Shown one piece after another: positions 18,423 to 26,779 of a stretch of DNA of 32,976 bases. This DNA comes from Thermoleophilia bacterium (lineage in GTDB: Bacteria > Actinomycetota > Thermoleophilia > Gaiellales > Gaiellaceae), in contig JAICYG010000003.1 in assembly GCA_025934335.1 (NCBI GenBank), positions 1-32,976 of the forward strand. The letters run 5' to 3'. A program made the position numbers and the translations under genes. The notes beneath the pieces are model-generated. The model made no database searches and had not been told where the DNA came from. It was given only the letters and a program-made list of their open reading frames with translations. Positions within the stretch are counted from its first letter, which is position 1; the number at the start of each line of letters is the position of its first letter.

Positions 18423-18489
18423 GTCGCCTCCCTTTCGTCACTGGAACCGCCGTCCGGAATACTTCCGATCCGCGGCGGCGCGCGCGCCC

Positions 18490-18517
18490 TTGACCGCGTT
18501 TCTATCTTCATTATATA
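18490..18517 (+). promoter_or_regulatory. Candidate sigma70-type promoter TTGACC-16 nt-TATATA
   Basis: Conspicuous AT-rich patch in a divergent intergenic region upstream of the 67-aa ORF. Confidence 0.5.
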
Positions 18518-18559
18518 TGTATTTAGAGCACCTGCGGATCGACCAGGTGCGGTCCCGGG

Positions 18560-18577
18560 TGTAAGGTTCCCCTTACA
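18560..18577 (+). promoter_or_regulatory. Inverted repeat TGTAAGG-TTCC-CCTTACA directly before the ATG
   Basis: Perfect 7-bp arms, 4-nt loop, 1 nt before ATG at 18579; covers the only SD-like AAGG. Confidence 0.6.
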
Positions 18578-18578
18578 G

Positions 18579-18782
18579 ATGAGCGTGGCCGAAGCCGAGA
18601 CCGTCGTCCTGCGTGGACTGAGCCCGCGCGAGTTGCGCGAGCGCGCCCGCTGCCGTTTCGACGAGCGCTTCGGCGAGGGCTCCTGGCGCCTGTGCGGCGA
18701 GCAGACGTGCCCGTGCCTCGTCTCGCTCGGCGGGCGGGTGCGGCTCTACGAGTGCCGCTTCGATGCCGTCGCGAACGACTGA
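18579..18782 (+). CDS. Small Cys-rich protein, function unknown
   Basis: 67 aa, MSVAEAETVVLRGLSPRELRERARCRFDERFGEGSWRLCGEQTCPCLVSLGGRVRLYECRFDAVAND; five Cys including C-x4-C-x-C; overlaps the methyltransferase start. Confidence 0.6.
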   Translation: MSVAEAETVVLRGLSPRELRERARCRFDERFGEGSWRLCGEQTCPCLVSLGGRVRLYECRFDAVAND

Positions 18783-19437
18783 GCCGCCCGCCTACGACGA
18801 CGTAGCCGACGCGTACAGCGGCGCTCTCGATCCCGACGGCACGGGCCTGCGCGACCCGACACTCGAGGAGCTTGTCGGAGACGTCGCCGGACAGGAGGTC
18901 CTGTCGCTCGCCTGCGGCCAGGGTCAGGACGCGAGACTCCTCGCGAGCCTCGGCGCCACCGTCACCGGCGTCGACGTGTCGGAGGGCATGCTCGACCATG
19001 CGCGACGCCACGAGACGTCCGCCCCGCGCGGGATCACGTACGTCCACGGCGACGCGCACGACCTCTCGGCGTTCGCCGACGCGAGCTTCGACGGCGTCAC
19101 GTGCCACATGGCGCTGATGGACATCCCCGACCTCGGGGCGACGATCCGCTCGGTGGCGCGGGTGCTCCGGCCCGGCGGCTGGTTCGTCTTCTCGATCGTC
19201 CACCCGTGCTACCGCGGCCATGTCGAGCTCATCGACGACTATCTCGCCGACCACCAGTACGCGAAGAAGGCGCCGGTGGAGTGGCTGCCGCCGAGCGCGC
19301 GCCACCGCCCGATCGGCGCGTACGTCAACGACCTCGCGGCCGCCGGGCTCCGGCCCGTCCGCATGATCGAGGCCGACATGAACCGACCGAGCGGCGGCGA
19401 CGTGCCGCAGATCCTCTACCTGCGCAGCGTCCTCTAA
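18763..19437 (+). CDS. Class I SAM-dependent methyltransferase
   Basis: VLSLACGQGQDARLLASLGATVTGVDVSEGMLDHARR, DASFDGVTCHMALMDIPDL, VARVLRPGGWFVFSIVHP. Confidence 0.9.
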   Translation: MPSRTTEPPAYDDVADAYSGALDPDGTGLRDPTLEELVGDVAGQEVLSLACGQGQDARLLASLGATVTGVDVSEGMLDHARRHETSAPRGITYVHGDAHDLSAFADASFDGVTCHMALMDIPDLGATIRSVARVLRPGGWFVFSIVHPCYRGHVELIDDYLADHQYAKKAPVEWLPPSARHRPIGAYVNDLAAAGLRPVRMIEADMNRPSGGDVPQILYLRSVL

Positions 19438-20126
19438 CCATCCACGGGAACCCGCTCGGCCCAGCGGTAGAGGTGCTCGGGCCGGCCGGTGGTGCCGTAG
19501 CGGAGCGCGAGCTCGATCGCCCCCGTCAGTGCCAGGTACTCGAGATAGCGCCGGGCGGTGCCGCGGCTCGTCCCGGTCCGCTCGGCGACGGCGGCGGCGG
19601 TCAGCTCCTCGTCCGCGTCGCGCACCGTCTCGACGACACGCTCGAGCGTCGGCGCGGAGATGCCCTTCGGGAGCGCGTGCCGTCCCTGGGTGCGAAGCAG
19701 CGAGAAGACATGGTCGATGTCCTGCTGGTCCGGCTCGCGCAGCCGCTCGAGGCGGCCGTGAAGCGCGGCGTACCCCTCGAGCCGCTCGCGCAGCGTGTCG
19801 AAGAAGAACGGCTTGACGAGGTAGTGGATGACTCCGCCGTGGATCGCGGTCCGCAGCGTCGAGACGTCCTTCGCAGCGGTGACGGCGATCACGTCGACGT
19901 GGGGCCGACCCGGCTCGCGCAGCGCGCGCAGCACGTCGAGGCCGGACATATCCGGCAGATAGATGTCGAGCAGAAGGAGTCCTGGCCGCAGTGCCTGCGC
20001 CTGCTCGAGCGCACCCGCGCCGGAGTGCGCCTCGCCGACGACCTCGAAGCCGGGGACGCGCTCGACGTACGAGCGGTGGATCGACGCCGTCATCACGTCG
20101 TCGTCGACGACGAGCGTGCGGATCAT
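19434..20126 (-). CDS. CitB/DpiA/DcuR-type response regulator
   Basis: MIRTLVVDDDVMTASIHRSYVERVPGF, LLLLDIYLPDMSGLDVL, VIHYLVKPFFFDTLRERL, C-terminal HTH TAAAVAERTGTSRGTARRYLEYL. Confidence 0.92.
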   Translation of the reverse strand: MIRTLVVDDDVMTASIHRSYVERVPGFEVVGEAHSGAGALEQAQALRPGLLLLDIYLPDMSGLDVLRALREPGRPHVDVIAVTAAKDVSTLRTAIHGGVIHYLVKPFFFDTLRERLEGYAALHGRLERLREPDQQDIDHVFSLLRTQGRHALPKGISAPTLERVVETVRDADEELTAAAVAERTGTSRGTARRYLEYLALTGAIELALRYGTTGRPEHLYRWAERVPVDG

Positions 20127-21730
20127 CCCGGCACCGCGACGCGCGCGTGCGGCAGGAACACCGTGAAGACCGCCCCGCCGTCGTTCGCGACCTCGACCGT
20201 GCCGCCGCGGCGGCGCGCAGTCTGGCTGACGAGAGCCAGCCCGAGACCGCGCCGGCCGGCGCCGGTCGCGACCTTGGTCGTGAAGCCGTCGCGGAAGATC
20301 TCGTCGGCGACGGCCGGCTCGACGCCCGGGCCCGAATCCTGGACGCGGACGAGCACGCCGTCCTCCTCGTCCCGGATCGTCACCTCGATCCAGCCACCGC
20401 CGACACCGGCAACGGAGTCGAGCGCGTTGTCGACCAGGTTGGCGACGACCGTGACGAGCTCGCGCGCGTTCGGGACGTCCTCGGGCAGCCGCGTGCCCCG
20501 GCCGACGCGCAGCTCCACCCCTCGCTCCGACGCGACCGCCGCCTTGCCGAGCAGGAGGCCGACGAGGATCGAGTCGCCGACGCGCTCGACGATCGACGCG
20601 ACGAGCGCCTGGTGGACGAGCGAGGACTGCTTGATGAAGCCGACGGCCTCGTCGTGGCGGCCCACCTCGATCAGGCCGGCGACGACGTGCAAACGGTGTG
20701 CGAACTCGTGCTCCTGCGCGCGCAGCGCCTCGGCCAGGCTCTGCACGTCGTCGAGCTCCCGCATCAGCGCCTCCAGCTCGGTCCGGTCACGCAGGGTCAC
20801 CACGGCCCCGATCTCCTTCCCGCGCACCGAGACGGGCATCCGGTTGACGACGAGCACCTGGTCGTCGACGAGCACCACCTGGTCGGGCTCGTCAACGTGC
20901 CCCGCCATCACCTCGCGCACGTGGCCGGGCGGCACCACCTCCGCGAGCTCCCTGCCGACGACGTTCTCCGCGAGCCCGAGCAGCCGGCGGGCCTCGTCGT
21001 TCGCGAGCGTGACGCGGCCGCGAGCGTCGGTTGCGATCGTGCCCTCGCGGATGCCGTGCAGCATCGCCTCGCGCTGCTCGAGCAGCGTGGCGATCTCGTT
21101 CGGCTCGAGCCCGAACGTCTGCCGCTTGATCCGGCGCGCGAGGAGCAGCGAGCCGAGAACGCCGAGCGCGAGCCCGAGCAGCGGCGGGATCAGCACGAGC
21201 GGCAGGTTGGAGATCAGCTGCGCCGTCACGGCACTCTCGAGGACGCCGACCGACACGAGGCCGATGACGGCGCCCTTCGGCCCGTAGACGGGGGTCTTCG
21301 CCCGGACGGAACGGCCCAGCGTGCCGGTCTGCACGCCGACGTACTCGTCCCCGGCGAGCGCGATGCTCGGGTCGGTCGAGATGCGCTTACCGACCTTCGA
21401 CGGATCGGGATGGGAGTAGCGGATCCCATGGGCATTGGCGACGACGATGAATGCGGCGTGCGTCCGGTGCCGGATCCGCTCGGCGAGCGGCTGGATCACG
21501 CGTTCGGGATGCGGGAGCGCGAACGCGCTTCGCACCGACGGCATCGAGGCGACGGAGCGTGCGATCGCGAGTGACTGCCGCCCCTCCTCGTGGTCGATCT
21601 GCTTGCGCGTCTGCCAGAGCGAGACGGCGAAGCCGGCGCTCACCGTCAGCACGATGATCGCCACCTGGAGCAGGAGGATCTGCGTGGAGAGCGGGCGCAG
21701 CCGCCGCCAGCCGAATGTCACCCGAGGCAT
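20123..21730 (-). CDS. CitA/DcuS-type sensor histidine kinase
   Basis: TM1, extracytoplasmic sensor domain, TM2, PAS domain, EHEFAHRLHVVAGLIE H-box, NLVDNALDSV, GRRGLGLALV. Confidence 0.93.
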   Translation of the reverse strand: MPRVTFGWRRLRPLSTQILLLQVAIIVLTVSAGFAVSLWQTRKQIDHEEGRQSLAIARSVASMPSVRSAFALPHPERVIQPLAERIRHRTHAAFIVVANAHGIRYSHPDPSKVGKRISTDPSIALAGDEYVGVQTGTLGRSVRAKTPVYGPKGAVIGLVSVGVLESAVTAQLISNLPLVLIPPLLGLALGVLGSLLLARRIKRQTFGLEPNEIATLLEQREAMLHGIREGTIATDARGRVTLANDEARRLLGLAENVVGRELAEVVPPGHVREVMAGHVDEPDQVVLVDDQVLVVNRMPVSVRGKEIGAVVTLRDRTELEALMRELDDVQSLAEALRAQEHEFAHRLHVVAGLIEVGRHDEAVGFIKQSSLVHQALVASIVERVGDSILVGLLLGKAAVASERGVELRVGRGTRLPEDVPNARELVTVVANLVDNALDSVAGVGGGWIEVTIRDEEDGVLVRVQDSGPGVEPAVADEIFRDGFTTKVATGAGRRGLGLALVSQTARRRGGTVEVANDGGAVFTVFLPHARVAVPG

Positions 21731-21767
21731 GGTAGTGCCGCCCTCGCCGCGTGCCCGTGGCCAGAAA

Positions 21768-21821
21768 GGACAAAACGCCCGTAACGGACGAAAGCGCGGG
21801 AACGGACACAAGCATGGACAC
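21768..21821. repeat. Three contiguous 18-bp direct repeats in the divergent citA-type / transporter intergenic region
   Basis: GGACAAAACGCCCGTAAC / GGACGAAAGCGCGGGAAC / GGACACAAGCATGGACAC at 21768, 21786, 21804. Confidence 0.6.
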
Positions 21822-21894
21822 CCGGGGCGACCGGCCGCACACTCGCCGCCATCCGGGCCGGTCCGGCTCGGCGTTCACCGCGAAGGAGGAAGCA

Positions 21895-22977
21895 GTGTTC
21901 TCGAAGTCCATCGCGTGCCGGACGGGGCTCGCGCTCGTGGCGCTCGTCGCGCTGGCGGTCGCGGCCACCACCGCGTCGGCGAAGCCGACGGCGACGAACC
22001 CGATCCCGGCGCTCGTCAAGCAATCGAAGAAGGAGTCGGGGATCGTCGTCTACGGCAACCCGCCGTCGGCGAACTTCACCGCCCTCGTGAGTGCGTTCAA
22101 CAAGCAGTACCCGTGGATCAAGGTCACGGAGTACGACCTCGACGACAACACGATCTTCTCGAAGTACGCGTCCGAGGCGGCGCAGGGAGTCCGCACCGCC
22201 GACCTGCTGATCGCGAGCGCCCCGAACCTGTGGGTCTACGCGTCGCGCAAGGCCTTCACGGACAGGAGCTTCACGCCGGTCGGGCTCGACAAGTACCCGA
22301 GGTGGGCGAAGCAGTTCAAGGGCATCTTCGTGATGTCGCCCGACCCGGCGATCATCGTCTACAACAAGCTGCTGCTGAAGGACAAGGTCCCGACGTCGGT
22401 CGCCCAGATCGCCCAGGACGGCTCGACGTACAGCTCGGTCACCGGCTACACCGCCGACAACACCTTCGGCTACACCGGCCTCTACGGCTACGTACAGCTG
22501 AACGGCTGGAAGAACCTGCAGACGATCGGCAAGCGGCTCAAGCCGCAGACCGGCGTCGGCGCGCAGCTGCAGCTGCTCGCGCAGGGCGGCGCCAGCGTGG
22601 CGTACCTCACGTCGCCGACGGCCCGCTTCACGATCTCCAGCAACGCGCAGTACAAGCAGATCCTCGACTGGACCTACGTCAAGGACGGCACCGGCCTCGT
22701 CCCGCGCGGCATCGCCGTGACGAAGAAGGCGGCGAGCCCGGCGTCGGCGAAGCTGTTCCTCGACTGGATCTACTCGAACGCGGGTCAGCAGGCGATGTGC
22801 GACTCCGGCTTCACGGCGTTCAAGCCGAAGTTCAAACCGGCGAACGGCTGCACGAACACGCTCGCCGACGTCTACGCGAAGGTCGGTGTCAAGAAGGTGT
22901 ACATGCCCGGCTTCACGCAGAAGTTCGTGAACGCCCGTCCGAAGTTCACCTCCCAGTGGCACTCGATCTTCGGGTAG
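21895..22977 (+). CDS. ABC transporter substrate-binding protein (Fe3+/AEP-type cluster)
   Basis: AAGGAGG before GTG; signal peptide FSKSIACRTGLALVALVALAVAATTASA; GIVVYGNPPSANFTALVSAFNKQYPWIKV typical SBP fold start. Confidence 0.88.
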   Translation: MFSKSIACRTGLALVALVALAVAATTASAKPTATNPIPALVKQSKKESGIVVYGNPPSANFTALVSAFNKQYPWIKVTEYDLDDNTIFSKYASEAAQGVRTADLLIASAPNLWVYASRKAFTDRSFTPVGLDKYPRWAKQFKGIFVMSPDPAIIVYNKLLLKDKVPTSVAQIAQDGSTYSSVTGYTADNTFGYTGLYGYVQLNGWKNLQTIGKRLKPQTGVGAQLQLLAQGGASVAYLTSPTARFTISSNAQYKQILDWTYVKDGTGLVPRGIAVTKKAASPASAKLFLDWIYSNAGQQAMCDSGFTAFKPKFKPANGCTNTLADVYAKVGVKKVYMPGFTQKFVNARPKFTSQWHSIFG

Positions 22978-23003
22978 CCGCGTAGCGGACCGGAAGGGCC
23001 CAG

Positions 23004-24743
23004 GTGACGTCGACCACGTACGAAGCCGCCGCGCCGCTCCGCCGAAGGCGCAACCTGCCGACGGCGGGGACCCTCCAGTGGCTGACGTGGGTCGTCGTGG
23101 TCGGGCTGATCCTGGGCCCTTTCGTCCCTCTGCTCTACGCGTCCGTTCGCGACCGCCCGCTCTACGAGGCCGGCGGCGCGTTCACGCTCTCGGCGTACGG
23201 CGATCTCCTCGCCGACCCCGCCTTCTGGCGCGCGGCGAGGCACACACTCGAGTACGCCGCGCTGACGACGGCGATCTCGGTGGTCGCCGGTGCGGCCGTC
23301 GCGATCCTCGTCACCCGCACCGACCTGCCGGGACGGAAGGTCTTCGGCCGGCTGACGCTGCTGCCGCTGCTGCTGCCGTCCCTCGGGCTCGTGCTCGGCT
23401 GGATCGTCGTGTGGGGCCCCGGCGGCTACCTGTCGAGCCTGATCCAGCGCCACCTGCACCTGGGGACGCTCGACATCAACACGATCCCGGGCATGTCGGT
23501 GATCGAGGCGACGCGTCTGCTGCCGGTCGCCTACATGACCTGCGAGGCAGCCCTCGCGCGCGCCGACTCGTCGCTCGAAGACGCCGCGCGGAGCGCCGGC
23601 GCGACGCCGCTGCGCGTGCTCCGCAACGTCACGATCCCGATGCTCCGTCCCGCGCTCCTCAACGCGGGAACGCTCATCTTCACGCTCTCGATCGCATCGC
23701 TCGGCATCCCGCTGCTGCTGGGCACGCCGCACAACATCCAGTTCGTCTCCACCTACCTGTACCTGCAATGGACGAACGCGGCGACGCCCGACTCGCCGAT
23801 CGTGAGCGCGGGGGCAGTGCTGCTGCTCGCCGTCGCCACCGTGCTCCTGCTGATCCGGAACCGTTTGCTCGGGGCCGAGGCGCGGTACGTCTCCGTCGCG
23901 GGCAAGGCGGGGCGCACCGCGCTTCTCTCGCTCCGTGCGTGGCGCTGGCCGCTCGCGGCGCTGATCGCGCTCTATCTCCTCTTCAGCACGATCGTGCCCG
24001 TGCTCGGGCTCGCGCTGATGTCGTTCGTCGCCTTCGTGACGCCGCTGATCGCGCCCTGGCACCTCTTCACCTGGTCGAACTGGCAGCTGCTCGGCACCGG
24101 CGTCTACCTGCGCTCGATCGAGCACAGCGCGCTGCTCGCGCTCGCGGGTGGGATCGCGACCACCGCGGTCGTCGCGCTCGCGACGCTCGTCGCGCACCGG
24201 TCACGGCTGCCCGTGCGTCGGTCGCTGCCGTTCGTGATGCTCTACCCGCGTGCGATCCCGGGGCTGATCATCGGCATCGGCTTCTTCTGGGCGTACCTGC
24301 TCACCGGCGCCCCCGGCTCGTGGCTGCGCCAGGGGATCTGGGGGATCCTGCTCGCGTTCTGCATCCGCAACCTGCCGTTCGCGTACGTCGTCATGTACCC
24401 GACGATGGCGCGGATCGGCGAGGAGCTCGACCGCGCCGGGCGCTCCGTCGGCGCCGGCTGGTGGCGCACCTGCCGCAGCATCGTGCTGCCGCTCCTCCGC
24501 CCCGCGCTCTTCGCGTCGTTCATCCTCATGTTCGTCGAGATCCTCAACGACTACGACCCGGCGCTCTTCCTCGTCCGTCCGGGCACAGAGGTGATCGGCA
24601 CGACGATGCTCGATACGTTCCTGCAAGGCATCGTCGGCCCGGTCGCGTCGCTCGCGATGGTTCAGGTCGGCGTGACAGTGCTTGTCCTCGCCCTCGGCAC
24701 CTTCGTCTTCAAGATCCGTGTGACGGGAGGTCACGATGCCTGA
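23004..24743 (+). CDS. ABC transporter permease, two fused permease domains (FbpB/ThiP-like)
   Basis: 579 aa, two repeats with EAA-loop motifs (LEDAARSAGATPLRVLRNVTIPMLRPALLNA and LDRAGRSVGAGWWRTCRSIVLPLLRPALFAS). Confidence 0.93.
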   Translation: MTSTTYEAAAPLRRRRNLPTAGTLQWLTWVVVVGLILGPFVPLLYASVRDRPLYEAGGAFTLSAYGDLLADPAFWRAARHTLEYAALTTAISVVAGAAVAILVTRTDLPGRKVFGRLTLLPLLLPSLGLVLGWIVVWGPGGYLSSLIQRHLHLGTLDINTIPGMSVIEATRLLPVAYMTCEAALARADSSLEDAARSAGATPLRVLRNVTIPMLRPALLNAGTLIFTLSIASLGIPLLLGTPHNIQFVSTYLYLQWTNAATPDSPIVSAGAVLLLAVATVLLLIRNRLLGAEARYVSVAGKAGRTALLSLRAWRWPLAALIALYLLFSTIVPVLGLALMSFVAFVTPLIAPWHLFTWSNWQLLGTGVYLRSIEHSALLALAGGIATTAVVALATLVAHRSRLPVRRSLPFVMLYPRAIPGLIIGIGFFWAYLLTGAPGSWLRQGIWGILLAFCIRNLPFAYVVMYPTMARIGEELDRAGRSVGAGWWRTCRSIVLPLLRPALFASFILMFVEILNDYDPALFLVRPGTEVIGTTMLDTFLQGIVGPVASLAMVQVGVTVLVLALGTFVFKIRVTGGHDA

Positions 24744-25812
24744 GATCCACGTCGACTCCCTCGTCAAGCAGTTCGGCGACCAGCGGGCCCTCTCCGACGT
24801 CTCGTTCCACGTTGCGGAAGGCGAGCTCTTCACCCTGCTCGGCCCGAGCGGTTGCGGGAAGTCGACGACGCTCATGTCGATCGCGGGCTTCCAGAGCCCG
24901 GAAGAAGGGCGGATCGCCGTCGGCGGGGACGTCTTCTTCGACGCCTCGCGGCGCGTCAGCATCCCGGCCGAGCGGCGGAACCTCGGCATCGTCTTCCAGT
25001 CCTACGCCGTGTGGCCGCACATGACGGTATTCCAGAACCTCGCGTTCCCGCTCAAGGTGCGGAAGAGGAAGCGCGCGGGGATCAGGGAGCGCGTGCACGA
25101 GGTGCTCGACCTGGTCGAGATGGGCGACTACGGCGATCGCTACCCGCATCAGCTCTCGGGCGGTCAGCAGCAGCGGGTCGCGCTCGCACGCGCGCTCGTC
25201 TACTCGCCGTCGGTGCTCCTGCTCGACGAGCCCTTCTCGAACCTCGACGCGAAGCTGCGCGAGCGCGCCCGCGCCTGGGTGAAGGAGCTGCAGAGCCGAC
25301 TCGGGCTGACGACGATCTTCGTCACGCACGACCAGGACGAGGCGCTCTCGATGAGCGATCGTGTCGCCGTGATGTCGAGCGGAGAGGTGCAGCAGATCGG
25401 GACGCCCGAGGAGATCTACCGCCGGCCGTCCAACCGCTTCGTCGCCGGGTTCGTCGGCCGCGTCAACCTGCTCTCCGGCACCGTGGCCGCCGCGGAGCGC
25501 GGCCGCGTCGCGCTCGAGCTCCCCGACGGGCGCAAGCTGTGGGTCGACGCCGAGCACACGGCGACGCCGAACGCGCGCCTGACGCTCGCCGTCCGGCCGG
25601 AGGCGCTTCGCGTCGAGCCGGCGGACGCCTCGACGCTCAACGGCAGCAACACGATCGAGGCGCGGGTCGAGTCGGTCGCGTTCCTCGGCGACCACTACCA
25701 GTACGAGCTCCGCGCCGGGGGCCTCGTGCTGACGGCGCAGACGGCGCGGCCGGTTGCAACGGACCACGTGATGGTGCACATCCCCGCCGACGCGTGCGCG
25801 ATCGTCGAATGA
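24736..25812 (+). CDS. ABC transporter ATP-binding protein with TOBE-like C-terminus
   Basis: [56 protein letters not shown]. Confidence 0.96.
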   Translation: MPEIHVDSLVKQFGDQRALSDVSFHVAEGELFTLLGPSGCGKSTTLMSIAGFQSPEEGRIAVGGDVFFDASRRVSIPAERRNLGIVFQSYAVWPHMTVFQNLAFPLKVRKRKRAGIRERVHEVLDLVEMGDYGDRYPHQLSGGQQQRVALARALVYSPSVLLLDEPFSNLDAKLRERARAWVKELQSRLGLTTIFVTHDQDEALSMSDRVAVMSSGEVQQIGTPEEIYRRPSNRFVAGFVGRVNLLSGTVAAAERGRVALELPDGRKLWVDAEHTATPNARLTLAVRPEALRVEPADASTLNGSNTIEARVESVAFLGDHYQYELRAGGLVLTAQTARPVATDHVMVHIPADACAIVE

Positions 25813-25947
25813 GCGTAGGCTCGACGGAGCTCATCGAAGAGCGAAGGTGCCGGCTTTGCCGGCGCCGGGAGCGGGGCTTGAGCGTAGGCTCGACGGAGCT
25901 CATCAAAGAGCGAAGGTGCCGGCTTTGCCGGCGCCGGGAGCGGGCTT
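25811..25947 (+). repeat. 69-bp direct tandem duplication containing a GC stem-loop; also encodes an in-frame 23-aa repeat
   Basis: Copy 1 25811-25879, copy 2 25880-25947; they differ by one G-to-A substitution and one G deletion in a G-run. Each has GGTGCCGGC-TTT-GCCGGCGCC. Confidence 0.85.
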
Positions 25948-26779
25948 GCTGAGCCTGCTCGCGGCCCTCGAGGCCGAGCGGCCGCTGCAGGTCGTCGGGG
26001 CGATCAACGCCTACGCCGCGAAGCTCGCGGAGCGCGCCGGCTTCCGCGCGCTGTACCTCTCCGGCGCCGGCGTCGCGAATCACTCGCTCGGCCTCCCCGA
26101 CCTCGGCGTCATCCAGCTCGCGGACGTCCTCACCGACGCGGCGCGCATCACGGCCGCGAGCGAGCTGCCGTTGTTCGTCGACATCGACACGGGCTGGGGG
26201 CACGCCTTCACGATCGAGCGTGCGGTGCGGGAGCTCGAGCGCGTCGGCGTCGCGGCCGTGCAGATCGAGGATCAGGTGAACGCGAAGCGCTGCGGGCACC
26301 GCCCCGGCAAGGAGCTCGTCGAGCCCGAGGAGATGGTCGCGCGCGTGCGCGCGGCGGTCCGCGCCCGGGTCGAGCTCGCAGTGGTCGCGCGTACGGACGC
26401 GGCGTCGGTCGACGACACGATCGCGCGGGGGCAGGCGTACGCGGAGGCCGGCGCGGACGTCGTCTTCGCGGAGGCGCTCCGCTCGCTCGACGACGTACGG
26501 CGTGTGACCGCTGCGCTCGGCGTGCCGGTCCTCGTCAACCTGACGGAGTTCGGGCTGACGCCGCTCTGGTCGCTCGACGAGCTGCGCGAGGCGGGCGTCG
26601 GCGTGGCGCTCTACCCGCTCTCGGCGTCGCGGGCCGCGGCGCGGGCGACGGAGCGCGTATACCGGGCGATCCGTGAGCAAGGAACGCAGACGGGCGTCGT
26701 CGACGAGATGCAGACCCGCGACGAGCTCTACGACGTCCTCGACTACCTCCGATTCGAGCGCGAGCTCGACGAGCTGTGA
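25946..26779 (+). CDS. prpB: 2-methylisocitrate lyase-like (isocitrate lyase/PEP mutase superfamily)
   Basis: KRCGHRPGKELVEPEEMVARVRAAV catalytic motif, VARTDAASVDDTIARGQAYAEAGADVVFAEA, NLTEFGLTPLWSLDELREAGVGVALYPLSASRAAARA, MQTRDELYDVLDY. Start uncertain (TTG at 25946, or GTG at 25847 inside the repeat). Confidence 0.85.
   Translation: MLSLLAALEAERPLQVVGAINAYAAKLAERAGFRALYLSGAGVANHSLGLPDLGVIQLADVLTDAARITAASELPLFVDIDTGWGHAFTIERAVRELERVGVAAVQIEDQVNAKRCGHRPGKELVEPEEMVARVRAAVRARVELAVVARTDAASVDDTIARGQAYAEAGADVVFAEALRSLDDVRRVTAALGVPVLVNLTEFGLTPLWSLDELREAGVGVALYPLSASRAAARATERVYRAIREQGTQTGVVDEMQTRDELYDVLDYLRFERELDEL

Noticed and set aside
21768-21821. CRISPR array
   Set aside because: Repeats are 18 bp, contiguous without spacers, degenerate and only three; no cas genes nearby.
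25946-26779. PEP mutase / phosphonate enzyme suggested by an AEP-type transporter upstream
   Set aside because: The KRCGH motif and the C-terminal TEFG...ALYPLSA region fit 2-methylisocitrate lyase.
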